Assembly: GCF_003967175.1 (NCBI RefSeq)
Contig: NZ_AP018553.1
Location: forward strand, 558,001 to 622,000
Origin: Sulfodiicoccus acidiphilus
GTDB lineage: Archaea; Thermoproteota; Thermoprotei_A; Sulfolobales; Sulfolobaceae
Length of the DNA stretch: 64,000 nucleotides
Reading direction: 5' to 3'
The position numbers and the translations under genes were made by a program. Positions 17,713 through 27,471 of this stretch are shown here, in pieces. Numbering within the stretch: position 1 is the first letter of the stretch; each line of letters starts with the position of its first letter. Under the pieces are notes generated by a model, which made no database searches, was not told where the DNA came from, and was given only the letters and a program-made list of their open reading frames with translations.

Positions 17713-17868
17713 CTAGGAACCGCTCTCCTTCCTCGCCAGCTCCTCCACGTCGACCTGAGGATCCTTCTCTGCCTTGACTATCAACAGGACGAACCATATC
17801 GGGTACACCAGGGCCATAAGGAGGAACCCTATGCCCCATAGCATGTACTCTGACTCTAGGATAGGCAT
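17713..17868 (-). CDS. 51-aa single-span membrane protein
   Basis: Short frame starting ATG at 17868 (MPILESEYMLWGIGFLLMAL...) and ending TAG at 17713, one base before the GTG of the 612-aa gene. One TM helix (about 9-31) is followed by a charged C-terminus (KAEKDPQVDVEELARKE). Small single-helix subunits are usual in archaeal terminal oxidases. Spacing within the operon and the membrane/charged layout support a real gene rather than chance. Function unknown. Confidence 0.65.
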   Translation of the reverse strand: MPILESEYMLWGIGFLLMALVYPIWFVLLIVKAEKDPQVDVEELARKESGS

Positions 17869-17918
17869 TGCACCTTACACTCTCTAAAGAGGGTTAAAAA
17901 AGTTGGTTTTAACGAAGC

Positions 17919-18521
17919 TCAGAAGATCCCCATGTCCTTAAGTATCTTCACCATGTAGAAAGTAGACGGGACAAATGCCATGGCGAACCAGAGGTATGCA
18001 GTGTCAATGAATTGGGACACCGGGTAAACGGAATAAACGTTCTCTGAGTAATAGGCACCTAGCTCGAGGAAGATCTCCGCCATTGTCGCCATCATGCTGA
18101 AGATGGCGAATATGGTGGCGCTCCTCCACACGTTCGTCATTCCGTACCAGCCTATACCAGCTATTATTCCAGCCAAGGTGAAAGTGGCCAGCTGAACCAC
18201 CTTCCAATTGAGGTAGAGAACACTCAGCGCGAAGGGACCAGGTATGTACCAGTAAGTCAAAAGTGCCCCCGCTACTCCCCAACTCAGGAAGAGGCCTCTA
18301 GTGGAGAAGTTGAAGCTTAGGAACCACGCCGTGATCCTTCCCCCTTTCCTGAACAACAGCTCGGCCAGCCAGATACCCACTAGCCCTGCCCCCCACACTA
18401 ACACCATGTCGAACGAAGTCTTGGCGATCTCCGAAGTCCTGTCTAACGATACAGAAAGCGGGTTGACTGAGGCTGCTACCATTACAGCTCCCAAGATCAA
18501 ATAGGGGGTCTTTTCCCTCAA
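17919..18521 (-). CDS. Six-span membrane protein of the oxidase cluster
   Basis: 200-aa protein with about six TM helices and no recognised family. A longer frame extends upstream to 18650, but its first ~43 codons merely overlap the preceding gene out of frame and read like non-coding sequence. Translation therefore most likely starts at TTG 18521, which overlaps the previous stop in a TTGA arrangement (coupled translation). Possible quinone-interacting or assembly subunit; inferred only from context. Confidence 0.65.
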   Translation of the reverse strand: MREKTPYLILGAVMVAASVNPLSVSLDRTSEIAKTSFDMVLVWGAGLVGIWLAELLFRKGGRITAWFLSFNFSTRGLFLSWGVAGALLTYWYIPGPFALSVLYLNWKVVQLATFTLAGIIAGIGWYGMTNVWRSATIFAIFSMMATMAEIFLELGAYYSENVYSVYPVSQFIDTAYLWFAMAFVPSTFYMVKILKDMGIF

Positions 18522-18715
18522 CTCCAGAGCCCCATCAACACTCCTCCGGCCACTAGCACTGCACCGGCTATGGGGACCATGGCTACGTAGGTCAGGTTCT
18601 CGTAGAGGCTGTACGGAAGGGTTGATATTAGAAACAGGTCGGATATCCACGTAGCTACTCCGATCGCTGCGACCACCGCCCCTAAAACCCTCCTACTGAA
18701 ATTTACGCCAGCCAC
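18518..18715 (-). CDS. 65-aa two-span membrane protein
   Basis: Starts ATG 18715 with two predicted TM helices (about 9-30 and 41-63), ending GLWS. First gene of the lower half of the oxidase operon. A TATA-like aacttttaacac (about 18744-18755, minus strand) lies upstream, so the lower half may have its own transcript. Resembles in size the small subunits reported with Dox/Fox oxidases; no motif identifies it. Confidence 0.6.
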   Translation of the reverse strand: MAGVNFSRRVLGAVVAAIGVATWISDLFLISTLPYSLYENLTYVAMVPIAGAVLVAGGVLMGLWS

Positions 18716-18958
18716 AGTATCACACTCTACTTGCCTAACTATGTGTTAAAAGTTTTACCTTCAGTGGATACTGGATTACGATCTTTCCTCACCGTTTCCT
18801 CAAACCATTAAGCGATTTTCAGGTGGAGTATCATTCAAGCTCCTATATAAAGAACGTCTCGATGGAGAGAGTCCTACTATAGTCTGCTCTGAAGGAGGGC
18901 CTCAATTTCTATGGTCCGAGATCGACTTTTTCGGTCTAGATTTAAAAGAACTAGGGAA

Positions 18959-18972
18959 TAAAAAAACCCAAA
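18959..18972 (-). terminator. T-rich terminator after subunit I
   Basis: On the minus strand the sequence gggttttttattccc follows the subunit I stop by about 20 nt. Archaeal transcription ends at such T runs, and the next gene has its own TATA-like element. Confidence 0.5.
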
Positions 18973-18990
18973 TATAGTATGTCGTAAATC

Positions 18991-20751
18991 CTACTTATTG
19001 GGTTCTTCCATCATCTTAACTGTTCCCAACCTTTTCGCTATATCGACTTCCGTGCTGGGTTGGGCCATCCTCGTTCCAACCGCCAATGCACCACTCCCAC
19101 CTTCGTTGGTCACCACCTGTATCATTCCGTCAGCAGGCAATGCAGGAGGAAGTTCCTCCTCTTTATACCCTTCCCTTCTCATTGCGTACCTCTCCATGGC
19201 AACCGTCTGAACCGCCCACAGGGGTAGGTCAGTTTCCTTCACTTTCTCTCCATAGAGTAAAGTCATCACTAGGTTATATAGGAAGAAGACGGTCGCCAGC
19301 CCAGCCAGCCAACCTCCAATCATCGCCAACTGATAGTAAACCTCGTAGAAGGCGGGCCACGCCACCTCCCTCCTGATCCCTCCGTAAAATCCCGCTATGG
19401 CGAAGGCCGTAACGAACAGTCCCATTCCCGCCTGCCAACCCCAAAAGTGAAGCCAAGTCAACTTCTGGCTGTACCACTTTCTACCGAAAAGGTCGGGCCC
19501 TATAACGTAGAGTGCTCCCAATAGCCCACCTACCGAATATATGGCGAGCATGATGTGGAAGTGAGACGGTAACCACAACGTATTGTGGACTGTCGGGTCG
19601 ACGGAAGGTGTGGGCTGGGTAGGCTCGGCCTGTATGCCTCCTATTATGTTCCATACGGCTGCAGCGAATATGAAGGCGAATCCGGCGTCCCACTTTATCT
19701 TCCTAGGGTCTCCCACTGTTATGAAGAACACCAACCAAAGGGCGGCGAAAGGTATTGCTATGAGGGCGGTGGAAGTCTGAGCGAATATGTCCCTTAATAT
19801 TAGGGGCCACGGGTCGTCGACGATGTGGTGCACGTAGACGCTAGAGCCCAGTACGAAGAGGACCGGGATCATCCATCTAGTGAACCTGACGCTATAGAGG
19901 GGTCTCCTAGCGTAGAGAGGTGTAATTGCAACTATGGCACCCGTGAGAGTGTAGGGGGCGAAGTAAACCAAGGGGTGATCTGCGAACCAGAACAGGCCCT
20001 TCCAGACCTCGGCGTTGGGTATTCCGAAGACGTAGAGGTTAAGTCCACCTATGGGTGAAAGAAGGCTCCACATGTCGGCTATGAAGACGGAGATGTTAGC
20101 TAAGGCCATCATTATCATGTCCATTATTATGAAGCCAGCGGCGGTGGGGACTAGTTTCCCTTTCATCCTACCCTCGAAAGAGGTCCCGAGGACCGAGGCC
20201 ATTTCCATCCACTCCCCTATCACCATTAGGGCGTAGCCTATGTACCAGGTCGGGGACGCCCTCAAAGGATTGAGGAAGGTGAAAAGGTATTGGTTCTCCA
20301 CCCCACCGAGGTTCATCATGAAGAGAGCCAGGTTAGAGAGCCAGAAACCCGCGTTAGCGACCTTGGGCCACTTCAATAACCTGGAGCCATTCATTGCAGG
20401 GATCATGTAGAAGGCCACTGCGAAAACCGTGTTGAACACGGAACCAAATATCATGTCCATCACGTGGTTCGTCATTACTTGGAAGTAGTAGCTTGGGTCT
20501 AAGATGACTGGATAACCCGTAGAAGTCAATCCAGCCTGGGTCCTTAACATCAACGCGAACGCTCCACCCACGAACAACCACATTACAGCAGTCAGAATCA
20601 ACTTTATGGTGAGCATCTTGTAGTCGTCGCTGTAAAGCACCCTTAGGAGAACGTTCCTTCTCTCCTCTCTCCCTTTCACTTCTCTGTACTGTTGTGCCCA
20701 CTGGGCGAAGGTCTCGAGTTCCCTCCTGCGAACTTCTTCCCTAGTAGCCAT
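18991..20751 (-). CDS. foxA: Haem-copper terminal oxidase subunit I (Fox/Dox-like)
   Basis: 586-aa subunit I with 12 core TM helices. Haem/CuB ligands are intact: His96 (TNHVMDMIF), His259 with Tyr263 (ADHPLVYF), His308-His309 (VHHIVDDP), His397 and His399 (PSHFHIM). The proton-channel Glu of the usual HPEVY motif is Leu261, a change seen in Fox/Dox-type archaeal oxidases, implying altered proton uptake. ATG at 20751 with a TATA box at 20781-20790. Neighbouring CbsA/CbsB-like and CuA-like genes argue for an iron-oxidation (Fox) type; a Dox quinol oxidase is the alternative because the length also fits DoxB. Confidence 0.8.
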   Translation of the reverse strand: MATREEVRRRELETFAQWAQQYREVKGREERRNVLLRVLYSDDYKMLTIKLILTAVMWLFVGGAFALMLRTQAGLTSTGYPVILDPSYYFQVMTNHVMDMIFGSVFNTVFAVAFYMIPAMNGSRLLKWPKVANAGFWLSNLALFMMNLGGVENQYLFTFLNPLRASPTWYIGYALMVIGEWMEMASVLGTSFEGRMKGKLVPTAAGFIIMDMIMMALANISVFIADMWSLLSPIGGLNLYVFGIPNAEVWKGLFWFADHPLVYFAPYTLTGAIVAITPLYARRPLYSVRFTRWMIPVLFVLGSSVYVHHIVDDPWPLILRDIFAQTSTALIAIPFAALWLVFFITVGDPRKIKWDAGFAFIFAAAVWNIIGGIQAEPTQPTPSVDPTVHNTLWLPSHFHIMLAIYSVGGLLGALYVIGPDLFGRKWYSQKLTWLHFWGWQAGMGLFVTAFAIAGFYGGIRREVAWPAFYEVYYQLAMIGGWLAGLATVFFLYNLVMTLLYGEKVKETDLPLWAVQTVAMERYAMRREGYKEEELPPALPADGMIQVVTNEGGSGALAVGTRMAQPSTEVDIAKRLGTVKMMEEPNK

Positions 20752-20780
20752 TCAGCTCGAAAAGTAAGAGTGCAATTTGC

Positions 20781-20790
20781 TTTAAAAAAC
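20781..20790 (-). promoter_or_regulatory. TATA box of the subunit I gene
   Basis: gttttttaaag on the minus strand, preceded by purine-rich aagg (BRE-like). It is 30-40 nt before ATG 20751, predicting a leader of a few bases. Confidence 0.5.
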
Positions 20791-20822
20791 CTTTCCTTAC
20801 CTGCTTAATTACACAACGGACG

Positions 20823-21302
20823 TTAAGTTGGGCTCACTTGAATTTGAATCGAGTTTCCGTCGTTGAAGAGGACGGTGTAGGTTCCCGGCGAGAGCTTCAA
20901 GGGTATAATTACCGTATTGACGCCCAAGTATATCTCGTAAGTTCTGGCGTAGGCATAGACTAGAGACCCGTTGGGGGCCATGACCTGTTGGTATTCGTAA
21001 TATGAGGGGTAATTCACAGAGAACGTGGAGTTGGAAATAGAAACAATTGTCAGACTTTTCTCATCTATGTTGTTAACCGTCATTTTGACTCCAAAAAGTC
21101 GTTGATAGGTCAGGGAACCGTCGTTGTAGTTGAACAAGGGAACGTAGAAGTAACCCTCAGTGGCGTTCAGCACTCCCAATGAAGAATTTGATGGCGCTAG
21201 GCCTGTTGCTACGAAGTAGCCCGTCCCCACCACAGAGGCAACTACCAAAACTATCAAAACAACGTTACTTTTGCTGAGCGACCTTGCCCGCATCGCTTTC
21301 AC
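20823..21302 (-). CDS. Membrane-anchored exported protein of the oxidase cluster
   Basis: 159-aa protein with one N-terminal TM helix (about 12-34) and an exported, beta-rich domain of ~120 residues bearing several NxS/T sites. A longer upstream frame to 21491 overlaps the preceding gene out of frame and is rejected. GTG 21302 overlaps the previous stop as GTGA, the same coupling used elsewhere in this cluster; ATG 21293 is the alternative. No cofactor motif was found. Likely an extracytoplasmic accessory subunit. Confidence 0.6.
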   Translation of the reverse strand: MKAMRARSLSKSNVVLIVLVVASVVGTGYFVATGLAPSNSSLGVLNATEGYFYVPLFNYNDGSLTYQRLFGVKMTVNNIDEKSLTIVSISNSTFSVNYPSYYEYQQVMAPNGSLVYAYARTYEIYLGVNTVIIPLKLSPGTYTVLFNDGNSIQIQVSPT

Positions 21303-21505
21303 TGCTTCAGGTATCCTCCACCCATTATGAGGCCCAATCCTATAATGGACAGAACAATCCCTAGGTAGTCCGTGACACCAGGTACGAAAATGAAGGAAGC
21401 TGGTGCAGGTTTGAGTAAGCCGAAGCCGTAAGACACAAGAATTACGATAGCTACCGCCTCGACCACTGCTCCTGCCAGTATTAGACCCCACATTTTGGCG
21501 TTCAA
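21299..21505 (-). CDS. 68-aa two-span membrane protein
   Basis: First gene of the minus-strand oxidase transcript. Two TM helices (about 6-28 and 42-64), ending GGGYLKQ. Start TTG 21505, or ATG 21493 four codons later. The tatattaatt box at 21541-21550 lies about 36-45 nt upstream. Small hydrophobic subunits of this kind accompany archaeal oxidases; otherwise unknown. Confidence 0.55.
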   Translation of the reverse strand: MNAKMWGLILAGAVVEAVAIVILVSYGFGLLKPAPASFIFVPGVTDYLGIVLSIIGLGLIMGGGYLKQ

Positions 21506-21851
21506 ACTCTCAACCTCAACTTAGGAAATCGACCTAAACCTATATTAATTTTCATCCAAAAACCCTGCCCTGGGACCTCGGGTTCGAGTGGACCACTTAG
21601 AGATACTTCACGAGATCAAATTTTTATCTAGATGGAGACTCTGAGATTTAGTTATCCTTAATACAGCCTCTCGTGAGAATCTCTCCCCTTTCAAGAAGGT
21701 CCTCGCCTTCTAATATTCACTTGTTTGTAGATTTAATAGTATTTCCATTTTTCCTTTGTTAAAACTTTGACTAGTTTGCTTTAGAGTCATCAACGAAATG
21801 TAGATAAAGAACACTTATAACCCACAGTAACGTGGAAATTGCTGGGATATC
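21506..21851. promoter_or_regulatory. Divergent promoter region of the oxidase cluster
   Basis: 346 bp between two divergent transcripts. Minus-strand TATA: tatattaatt, 21541-21550. Plus-strand TATA: acttataacc, 21810-21819, ahead of ATG 21852. The middle is AT-rich with no gene. A shared regulator binding here could co-control both halves; no clear inverted operator was recognised. Confidence 0.55.
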
Positions 21852-22448
21852 ATGAAGAGAGGAACGGTGATTGCCCTATTTTTCGTTCTGGTCATAGTCG
21901 CCGCGCTCTCCTTGGAGGTTCAGTACAGCTCGTACGATTACATAGGGTTCAATCCAACCAACGACGCGGGGGAGGGAGTGGTTCACGCAGCCTTCTCTAA
22001 TGCCTTGGGAGCCTACAAGGGACCGTACGTGATAATCTACGTGACTGGACAGCAGTGGCACTGGGACTTCTATCCACACGACAAGGTATACACTAACCTC
22101 ACCGTTGTTCCGGTGGGAGAACCTGTGGTTTTCGTCATTCACAGCATAGACGTTTTCCACGAATTCTTCATCCAGAGCGCCATATCTAACAACAGCATAC
22201 TGAACTTCGGAGCAGAGGCGGTACCAGGCTACTACTCCTACATCGTCTACGTCTTCCCTAAGCCCGGCCTCTACCACGTCGCCTGCGCCGAGTACTGTGG
22301 AACCGCTGCTGTCGGACTTGGTCATTCGTGGTTGACAGGGACCATCGTCGCCACAGCCAACGCCACTTACGCTGCCCAGATCACTGGAGGTGTAATGCCT
22401 CAGGGCACGTGGGCCCCTTACTCTGTGGGAGGTGGTTCAAGTGGATAA
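21852..22448 (+). CDS. Haem-copper oxidase subunit II-like, CuA domain
   Basis: 198-aa protein with a single N-terminal TM (about 5-22) and an exported cupredoxin domain. QQWHWDF (67-73) matches the electron-entry aromatic motif. CuA-type ligands are His103 (DVFHEF), Cys145, Glu147 and Cys149 (CAEYCG) and His158. Two things are unusual: the Cys149-His158 spacing is about five residues longer than the usual CGxxH, and the position of the Met ligand is Leu161. CuA is therefore likely but possibly modified. Retained Cys residues argue for a donor other than quinol. First gene of the plus-strand half, coupled to the next by overlap. Confidence 0.75.
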   Translation: MKRGTVIALFFVLVIVAALSLEVQYSSYDYIGFNPTNDAGEGVVHAAFSNALGAYKGPYVIIYVTGQQWHWDFYPHDKVYTNLTVVPVGEPVVFVIHSIDVFHEFFIQSAISNNSILNFGAEAVPGYYSYIVYVFPKPGLYHVACAEYCGTAAVGLGHSWLTGTIVATANATYAAQITGGVMPQGTWAPYSVGGGSSG

Positions 22449-22704
22449 GTCGGCGAGTAAGTTCGCCTACCTGGGAATAGCCCTTGTTGTCATAGGAGTT
22501 ATCATGATGGGCCTCGGAACTACAAAGTACGTCTTCCCACGGGAGGTATTCTCTGGGGTGAACGGAATGTACGAGGTACCCTACAACGTCGTGGACAACT
22601 ACTTCGTTAATTTCGTTGGGCTAGCAGTGCTCCTCTTCGGTGTGGGGGCCCTCTTGTCTTACGTTGAAATGAAGAAGAGAGGGGTGGGAACAAATGGACG
22701 GTAA
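22441..22704 (+). CDS. Small two-span membrane protein between subunit II and the CbsA-like gene
   Basis: About 87 aa, with TM helices near 8-27 and 58-77 and a short exported loop ([17 protein letters not shown]). GTG 22441 overlaps the stop of the subunit II gene; an earlier GTG at 22432 is in the same frame. Its 3' end overlaps the start of the CbsA-like gene by 11 nt, so the three genes form one translationally coupled unit. No family recognised. Confidence 0.6.
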   Translation: MDKSASKFAYLGIALVVIGVIMMGLGTTKYVFPREVFSGVNGMYEVPYNVVDNYFVNFVGLAVLLFGVGALLSYVEMKKRGVGTNGR

Positions 22705-24379
22705 GGGCTACACGACTCTCCTGATCTTGGGCGTCGTCATCATGTTGGCCTTGGTGGGGGTGGCCTACGGAGCGGACTACCTCCTCAACATGGCATCCAC
22801 TACAGCCAACACGGTTACAGCTTACTACGTCCCCAACGCTACGATAAACGAGGGTAACCCTGGAGGCGAGACCTTCTGGCAATCCATCCCGTGGACTGTA
22901 GTTCCGTTGGAGCCCACTGTTCCGGTGCCGGGTGGGATATCTGGACACACAAAGGAAGTCGACGTCAAAGCCGCTTGGACCTACGTCGATGGCGTCCCGT
23001 ACATATTCATACTAATGAGAGCGCAAGTGGTGGGATATGAGTCTTGGCAGGCCTGTCCTGAGACCCTCCCAAGCGGACAGGTGTGGCAACCATTCATGGA
23101 CGACCCAGCGGGATGGTGGGTGGTGAACGTTTCCTACTCACCCAACCAATCGACTGCATCTGTGTACAGTCTCCCGATAGGGAAACAGATGGAGTATCCG
23201 CCAGGAGTGGCGGAGGCCAACCCGGTTCAGATAATAGTGCTCAACCAGAACGGTGTGCTAACGGCGGAGGTGTTGGGAGCCACTCTCCCCAACGGCCAAC
23301 CCATGAACAACGGAAATCCAGTAACTATAACCTCGATGAGGTTGGACTACAACGGGACAGAAATAACATCGCCCCAGCAGTTCCTGAGCATGGGGCTTAA
23401 CGGCACGTACTGGGCCCAAAACGCGTACAACCTCTTCTACCCCGAGGACACCGCTGGTTTCGACACGTTGTTCTACAACCAGACCTTCATGTACCCAGAG
23501 AGGTTCGCGATAATGTGGCTCCTAGGCGGAGTTCCAGCCAGTACTTGGACTCAGGTGGCATACACGCCCCACATGATGCCAGGAACTACGGGTGCGCTAT
23601 CGGCTGGGGAGGCAGAAGTGTGGACCCTCAACGACAACCCCAGGGCCAACAACACCCAGGACTTCGGCTATCCAGGGCCGACTTACTTCAATCAAAAACC
23701 AGTTCCCTACTACCACCACCCACAGTACAAGGACCCCCTCAACTTGGGCTACATCCCCAACCAGGGGATAATTGCAGACATCTACACCAACGGTTCGTCG
23801 ATCTACTACATTGGGGGAGAGCCCTTCATAGGCTTTCCTTACGTCAACACACCCAACGTCTCACCTTGGCAATTCAATCAACTGGTCGAGGGTTACTACA
23901 ATCAGAGCTACTCGCAGCAGCTAGAGTCGAAGCTATGGAACCCGTCGGTGGTAGCTACGGGTTTCAAGTTCGAGAACACGATCCAGGGACCCTACATGGT
24001 GGCCGAATTCGCTAGGACCTTCAGCACCTTAGGTGTGTCAGGTGGACAGGGTGAGTCACACTACCAGGTACAGCTCTCACCCGGACACACCTATTACGTA
24101 GCATTCGCGGTGTTCCAAGGAGGGGCCGGTGAGTCTGTGGACTTCAAGTCGATATCCTTCTGGTGGCACCTGTATATACAGCCCTCAGACCCCAAAGGAC
24201 AGGGGTTCCTGCCGGCCCTGCTAATATACAACTCAATGGGAGCTCCGCTGCTGTTGGGTGTAGCCCTCAACTGGGGGACCATAACCAGACAGTACGTTCC
24301 TAAGCTCTATTCCCTAGCCAGATTGGACAGGTTAGTGAGGTTGCTAAGGCGGGGAGTAAATGCGCCCTCAGCGTCCTGA
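22694..24379 (+). CDS. CbsA-like b-type cytochrome (ethylbenzene dehydrogenase-type haem domain)
   Basis: 561-aa protein with an N-terminal signal/anchor (about 7-27), a large exported domain and a C-terminal TM (about 508-528). It shares segments in order with the shorter CbsA at 60316: [33 protein letters not shown], and [24 protein letters not shown]. Those mark the DOMON/ethylbenzene dehydrogenase gamma-like haem domain of cytochrome b558/566. Many NxS/T sites fit the heavy glycosylation known for CbsA. In Fox clusters a CbsA-like protein accompanies the oxidase and may carry electrons from the outside (for example Fe2+) to it; that role is inferred here. Confidence 0.75.
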   Translation: MDGKGYTTLLILGVVIMLALVGVAYGADYLLNMASTTANTVTAYYVPNATINEGNPGGETFWQSIPWTVVPLEPTVPVPGGISGHTKEVDVKAAWTYVDGVPYIFILMRAQVVGYESWQACPETLPSGQVWQPFMDDPAGWWVVNVSYSPNQSTASVYSLPIGKQMEYPPGVAEANPVQIIVLNQNGVLTAEVLGATLPNGQPMNNGNPVTITSMRLDYNGTEITSPQQFLSMGLNGTYWAQNAYNLFYPEDTAGFDTLFYNQTFMYPERFAIMWLLGGVPASTWTQVAYTPHMMPGTTGALSAGEAEVWTLNDNPRANNTQDFGYPGPTYFNQKPVPYYHHPQYKDPLNLGYIPNQGIIADIYTNGSSIYYIGGEPFIGFPYVNTPNVSPWQFNQLVEGYYNQSYSQQLESKLWNPSVVATGFKFENTIQGPYMVAEFARTFSTLGVSGGQGESHYQVQLSPGHTYYVAFAVFQGGAGESVDFKSISFWWHLYIQPSDPKGQGFLPALLIYNSMGAPLLLGVALNWGTITRQYVPKLYSLARLDRLVRLLRRGVNAPSAS

Positions 24380-25310
24380 CTTCAAGGTTTTTTTGTACGC
24401 CTACGTCGCCTTTTCTTTTATGGAACTCCTCTTCAACAGGGAGTTCCTGGCCGGTGTGATACCGGTAGGCATGGCGGGGATATCGTTGGAAAGAGTTTTC
24501 TACCCCATGTTCCTAGTGGGCGGGGCTTCCTTCGTCCTCATGACCCTTATGCAGCCCTTAATCCTTGGAGTGACGGCGTACAAGTCCAGAGGGACGGGGC
24601 TGAGCTGGTTACTCTGGGCCTCCCTTTACCTCACCTTGTTTCTCGACGGGACACATCTAGTTGAAGGCGTGAACAACACGGCCTTCAACCCTCCTGTGTT
24701 TGCTTCGGTCTTGTACGTTGTCGTAGTTGTCGCGGGGGGCCTCCTGTCCGCCAAAAAGATCTCCAAGTGGTTGTACGTGTTTCTTATCCCTGACCTACTA
24801 GCCTTCCTATACCTACTGGGGACCTGGGGAATCCAGTTGACGGGTAACTCCGACACAGGATACCTATCCCTATGGGCTGCAGAGGCCATGGGGTATTCCG
24901 TGATACTATCGGCGGCTGCCTTCTTAGTCTGGGCCTTGCCCAGAGCTAGGAGGTGGATTCTAATGGGCTCCTTGGTAGTTGGCTTGATTGTAGGGACGGT
25001 GGTCGGTCTCAACTTAGTTCCAGGCATGGCGATAGCAATAGGTGTTATGTTTCCTTACGCCTTCGGTGTCCTGGGTGTGGAGAACTGGATGCCCCCCGTG
25101 ATATTCGCCTTAGGTCTGGCGTCGGTGATCGTGGCCACCTCCCTACTTAAGAAGGAGAGGGGAGTCTCCGCGTCTTTCTTGGCCTTAGCTTCGGCAGCGC
25201 TGATATTTGATTCAGTGAACATAACGACCTACCTAGTGGCGCCTCTAGTGGCCCTGTGCGTTGGGATGTTGCTTGACGAGAGGCTTAGGACTAAGGCCGA
25301 ACTCGGCTGA
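24360..25310 (+). CDS. CbsB-like polytopic membrane protein
   Basis: 316-aa protein with about nine TM helices, starting ATG 24360 inside the 3' end of the CbsA-like gene (20-nt overlap). The same CbsA-then-CbsB order occurs at 60316-62615, with a protein of nearly the same length and helix layout, so it is the membrane partner of the upstream cytochrome. Shared pattern: early [13 protein letters not shown]-like helix and repeated Gly-rich helices. Its last 66 nt overlap the end of a convergent gene on the other strand. Confidence 0.65.
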   Translation: MRPQRPDFKVFLYAYVAFSFMELLFNREFLAGVIPVGMAGISLERVFYPMFLVGGASFVLMTLMQPLILGVTAYKSRGTGLSWLLWASLYLTLFLDGTHLVEGVNNTAFNPPVFASVLYVVVVVAGGLLSAKKISKWLYVFLIPDLLAFLYLLGTWGIQLTGNSDTGYLSLWAAEAMGYSVILSAAAFLVWALPRARRWILMGSLVVGLIVGTVVGLNLVPGMAIAIGVMFPYAFGVLGVENWMPPVIFALGLASVIVATSLLKKERGVSASFLALASAALIFDSVNITTYLVAPLVALCVGMLLDERLRTKAELG

Positions 25311-26051
25311 AAGGGCGTAGAAGTAGAAGTAGCCCATTGCTACTGCTATCGCCAAGTCGTAAGGCACTTCGGTGAAGAAGGTCATCATCGCCGAGGCCGC
25401 CACTGCAGCGTAAACCCCCCTCCAGACACCCTTCGATAGGAGTAGACCTAGCCCACAAACCATCAGGGTGAGGAAGGGAGTCACGAGTCGCCATTGCGTT
25501 AGGTCGAAGGCCGTGGGAGGAAAGGCGGTTGCCCCCACTAGGGCGTAGGCCGCCCCTAACCTCACCCCCCTTCGCTCTAAGATTAGGTAAAGGGAGAGCA
25601 TCTCGGCCATCATGGGGTAGAAGAACCAGTAGCTGTTTACGGAGGAGAGGAACCCCTCAAATGGTGTGGAAAAAGGAGAGGTGCCGAACTGAGCGAGACC
25701 GAAGGTTGTGCCCATCAGCCCTTCGTTTAGTACCACCAGGGCCGCCACAGTTCCGAGGACGAAGTCCCTTAGGACGACCCTCCTGGTCAGAGACTCAGCA
25801 GTGGAGAAGAAGTAGGACAACGCAGCGATCATAGCTGCCATGTTGACTCCCACGGCCACCCCCAGGGTAGTGTCGCTTGGCGAGTAGAGGTAAACCGAGG
25901 CCCCTATGAGCATGGTTATCATCATTATGAATGCGAAGTAAAGGAAGAACAGGCCTACCTGGGTCTTAACCCTCGAAACGTAGGACAGAACGGCTACTAT
26001 GGCAACTACCATGACTCCGGCCAGTGGCACCAATTCGGCTAGGAGCACCAC
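25245..26051 (-). CDS. Seven- to eight-span membrane protein next to the oxidase cluster
   Basis: 268-aa protein rich in hydrophobic helices, unrecognised family. It has a conserved-looking polar segment NSYWFFYPMMAEMLSLY near 140-157, which could line a channel or bind a quinone. Convergent with the CbsB-like gene, the two sharing 66 bp at their 3' ends. GTG start at 26051, 31 nt downstream of nothing on its strand, so probably monocistronic. Placement suggests a link to respiration but nothing in the sequence proves it. Confidence 0.5.
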   Translation of the reverse strand: MVLLAELVPLAGVMVVAIVAVLSYVSRVKTQVGLFFLYFAFIMMITMLIGASVYLYSPSDTTLGVAVGVNMAAMIAALSYFFSTAESLTRRVVLRDFVLGTVAALVVLNEGLMGTTFGLAQFGTSPFSTPFEGFLSSVNSYWFFYPMMAEMLSLYLILERRGVRLGAAYALVGATAFPPTAFDLTQWRLVTPFLTLMVCGLGLLLSKGVWRGVYAAVAASAMMTFFTEVPYDLAIAVAMGYFYFYALSAEFGLSPKPLVKQHPNAQGH

Positions 26052-26082
26052 GCGCTTTCATATCAGACCTAACTAAAAACCA

Positions 26083-27471
26083 TTACAGCTCCCCCTGCAG
26101 GTACTTCACGGGATCTGTAAGCCCGTTCACCTGGAAGGCCTTTCTCCTCATGTAACAAGGGCCGCACCTGCCACAGTGGGCCTCTCCTCCCTCGTAACAG
26201 CTCCACGTAGCGTCGAGCGGAGCTCCGATCTCAACCCCCAACTTCACGATCTCGTGTTTAACCAAGTTCCCCACGGGCATCAGTACGTCCACTCTCCTGT
26301 TAGGCCCCGTGGCGTAAGGGGAGAGAGAGTTGAGGAGTCTGACGAACTCCATCTCGTTGTCTGGGTAGGCCCCTGCCTCCTCCAAGTTAACCCCTAACGC
26401 GACGGCGTCGTAACCCCTGGCCTCAGCGAGCGCCATCGCTACTGAGACGAACACCAAGTTCCTAGCAGGAACCCATTCGTGGGCGAACTCTGCACCCTCC
26501 ACTCCTCCTCTGTCCTTCGTGACCTCACCATCTATCAGGGGACTATTGCCTATTACCTTAAAGACGTCCGTGTCCACTTCCACTAGGTCTACGTTCAATC
26601 TCCTAGCTACCTCCCTGACTGACTCCCTTTCCCTCCTTTCTGCCTTGTGTCTGTAGTTGAAGTGAAGTAGGGCCACCTCGTAACCCTGCCTCACCAGGTA
26701 GGTGGCTGCAACCGTGCTGTCGAGGCCCCCACTGGCCACCACGAGAACCCTCTTCACGGCCCTCCTCAGTAGCTCGATCCTCCTCCACGAGCCGTCGGCC
26801 TTAAACTCCACAACGGAGTACGGCTGCACTCTCTCCACCCTGAACCTGCCTCTCTTGGGCAAGTAGTCGTCCAGAGAAGAGAGAAAGATCGCACCCAGAT
26901 CGTAGTTGAACTCGGCGTATAGGGGCTTGAAGTTCACTGCCGCAACTAACCTATCGGGCCTGAGACTGTCTCCTATCAGTAAGGCGAAGCTCCCCCTCAC
27001 CTTGTCCAAGAGGTCCCTCAGTCCCTCAAGGGTCCCGTCCCAGGCCCTGTCCAATATCGGCGCTACGACCGACGAATCTATTGTGCTAGTTTTCTTAACT
27101 TCGAACTCCTTCTCGAGCTCTGAATCGTTAGCTATGACACCGTTGTGAGATATAACGAACCTACCGTAAGTGAAGGGCTGAACGTCCCCTTCTCCCTTCT
27201 TTATCACCACCTCAGTGGTCGGCTCAGCCCTGTTGTTAGCCACCAGTACCCTGGTGCTCTCCGTCACGTGTGAGCTTAGCCACCCCTTCAATTCATCTCC
27301 CGGTCTGCCCAGGGACTTAAAGGATTGGCGTGTGCCGTCCTCGTTTATTACCTCCACACCGTGACTATCCCTCCCCCTGTCCGCCGCCCTCACCATCAAT
27401 TGAGCGAACTCCACCGCGGCCTCCTTGGCCTTCGAGGGATCTACTACCACCAAGCCGCTCACACTGCACAT
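26083..27471 (-). CDS. GAT-QueC fusion, archaeosine synthesis on tRNA
   Basis: 462-aa fusion. Residues 2-220 form a class II glutamine amidotransferase: nucleophile Cys2 after Met removal (MCSVSGL), NNRAEPTTE, and HNGVIAND. Residues 240-462 form a QueC-like adenylating domain: SGGLDST P-loop and a Zn site CYEGGEAHCGRCGPC near the C-terminus. In Crenarchaeota this GAT-QueC protein replaces ArcS and converts tRNA-bound preQ0 to archaeosine. The start is ATG 27471, overlapping the upstream stop as TGATG. A longer frame to 27558 would bury the catalytic Cys and is rejected. Confidence 0.85.
   Translation of the reverse strand: MCSVSGLVVVDPSKAKEAAVEFAQLMVRAADRGRDSHGVEVINEDGTRQSFKSLGRPGDELKGWLSSHVTESTRVLVANNRAEPTTEVVIKKGEGDVQPFTYGRFVISHNGVIANDSELEKEFEVKKTSTIDSSVVAPILDRAWDGTLEGLRDLLDKVRGSFALLIGDSLRPDRLVAAVNFKPLYAEFNYDLGAIFLSSLDDYLPKRGRFRVERVQPYSVVEFKADGSWRRIELLRRAVKRVLVVASGGLDSTVAATYLVRQGYEVALLHFNYRHKAERRERESVREVARRLNVDLVEVDTDVFKVIGNSPLIDGEVTKDRGGVEGAEFAHEWVPARNLVFVSVAMALAEARGYDAVALGVNLEEAGAYPDNEMEFVRLLNSLSPYATGPNRRVDVLMPVGNLVKHEIVKLGVEIGAPLDATWSCYEGGEAHCGRCGPCYMRRKAFQVNGLTDPVKYLQGEL

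Noticed and set aside
18522-18650. N-terminal extension of the six-span membrane protein
   Set aside because: Out-of-frame overlap with the 65-aa gene; arginine/serine-rich non-coding reading.
21303-21491. N-terminal extension of the 159-aa exported protein
   Set aside because: Out-of-frame overlap with the 68-aa gene; the GTGA start explains the layout better.
21570-21600. gggttcgagtgg resembling a tRNA T-loop
   Set aside because: No acceptor, D or anticodon arms fit around it; no tRNA could be folded by eye.
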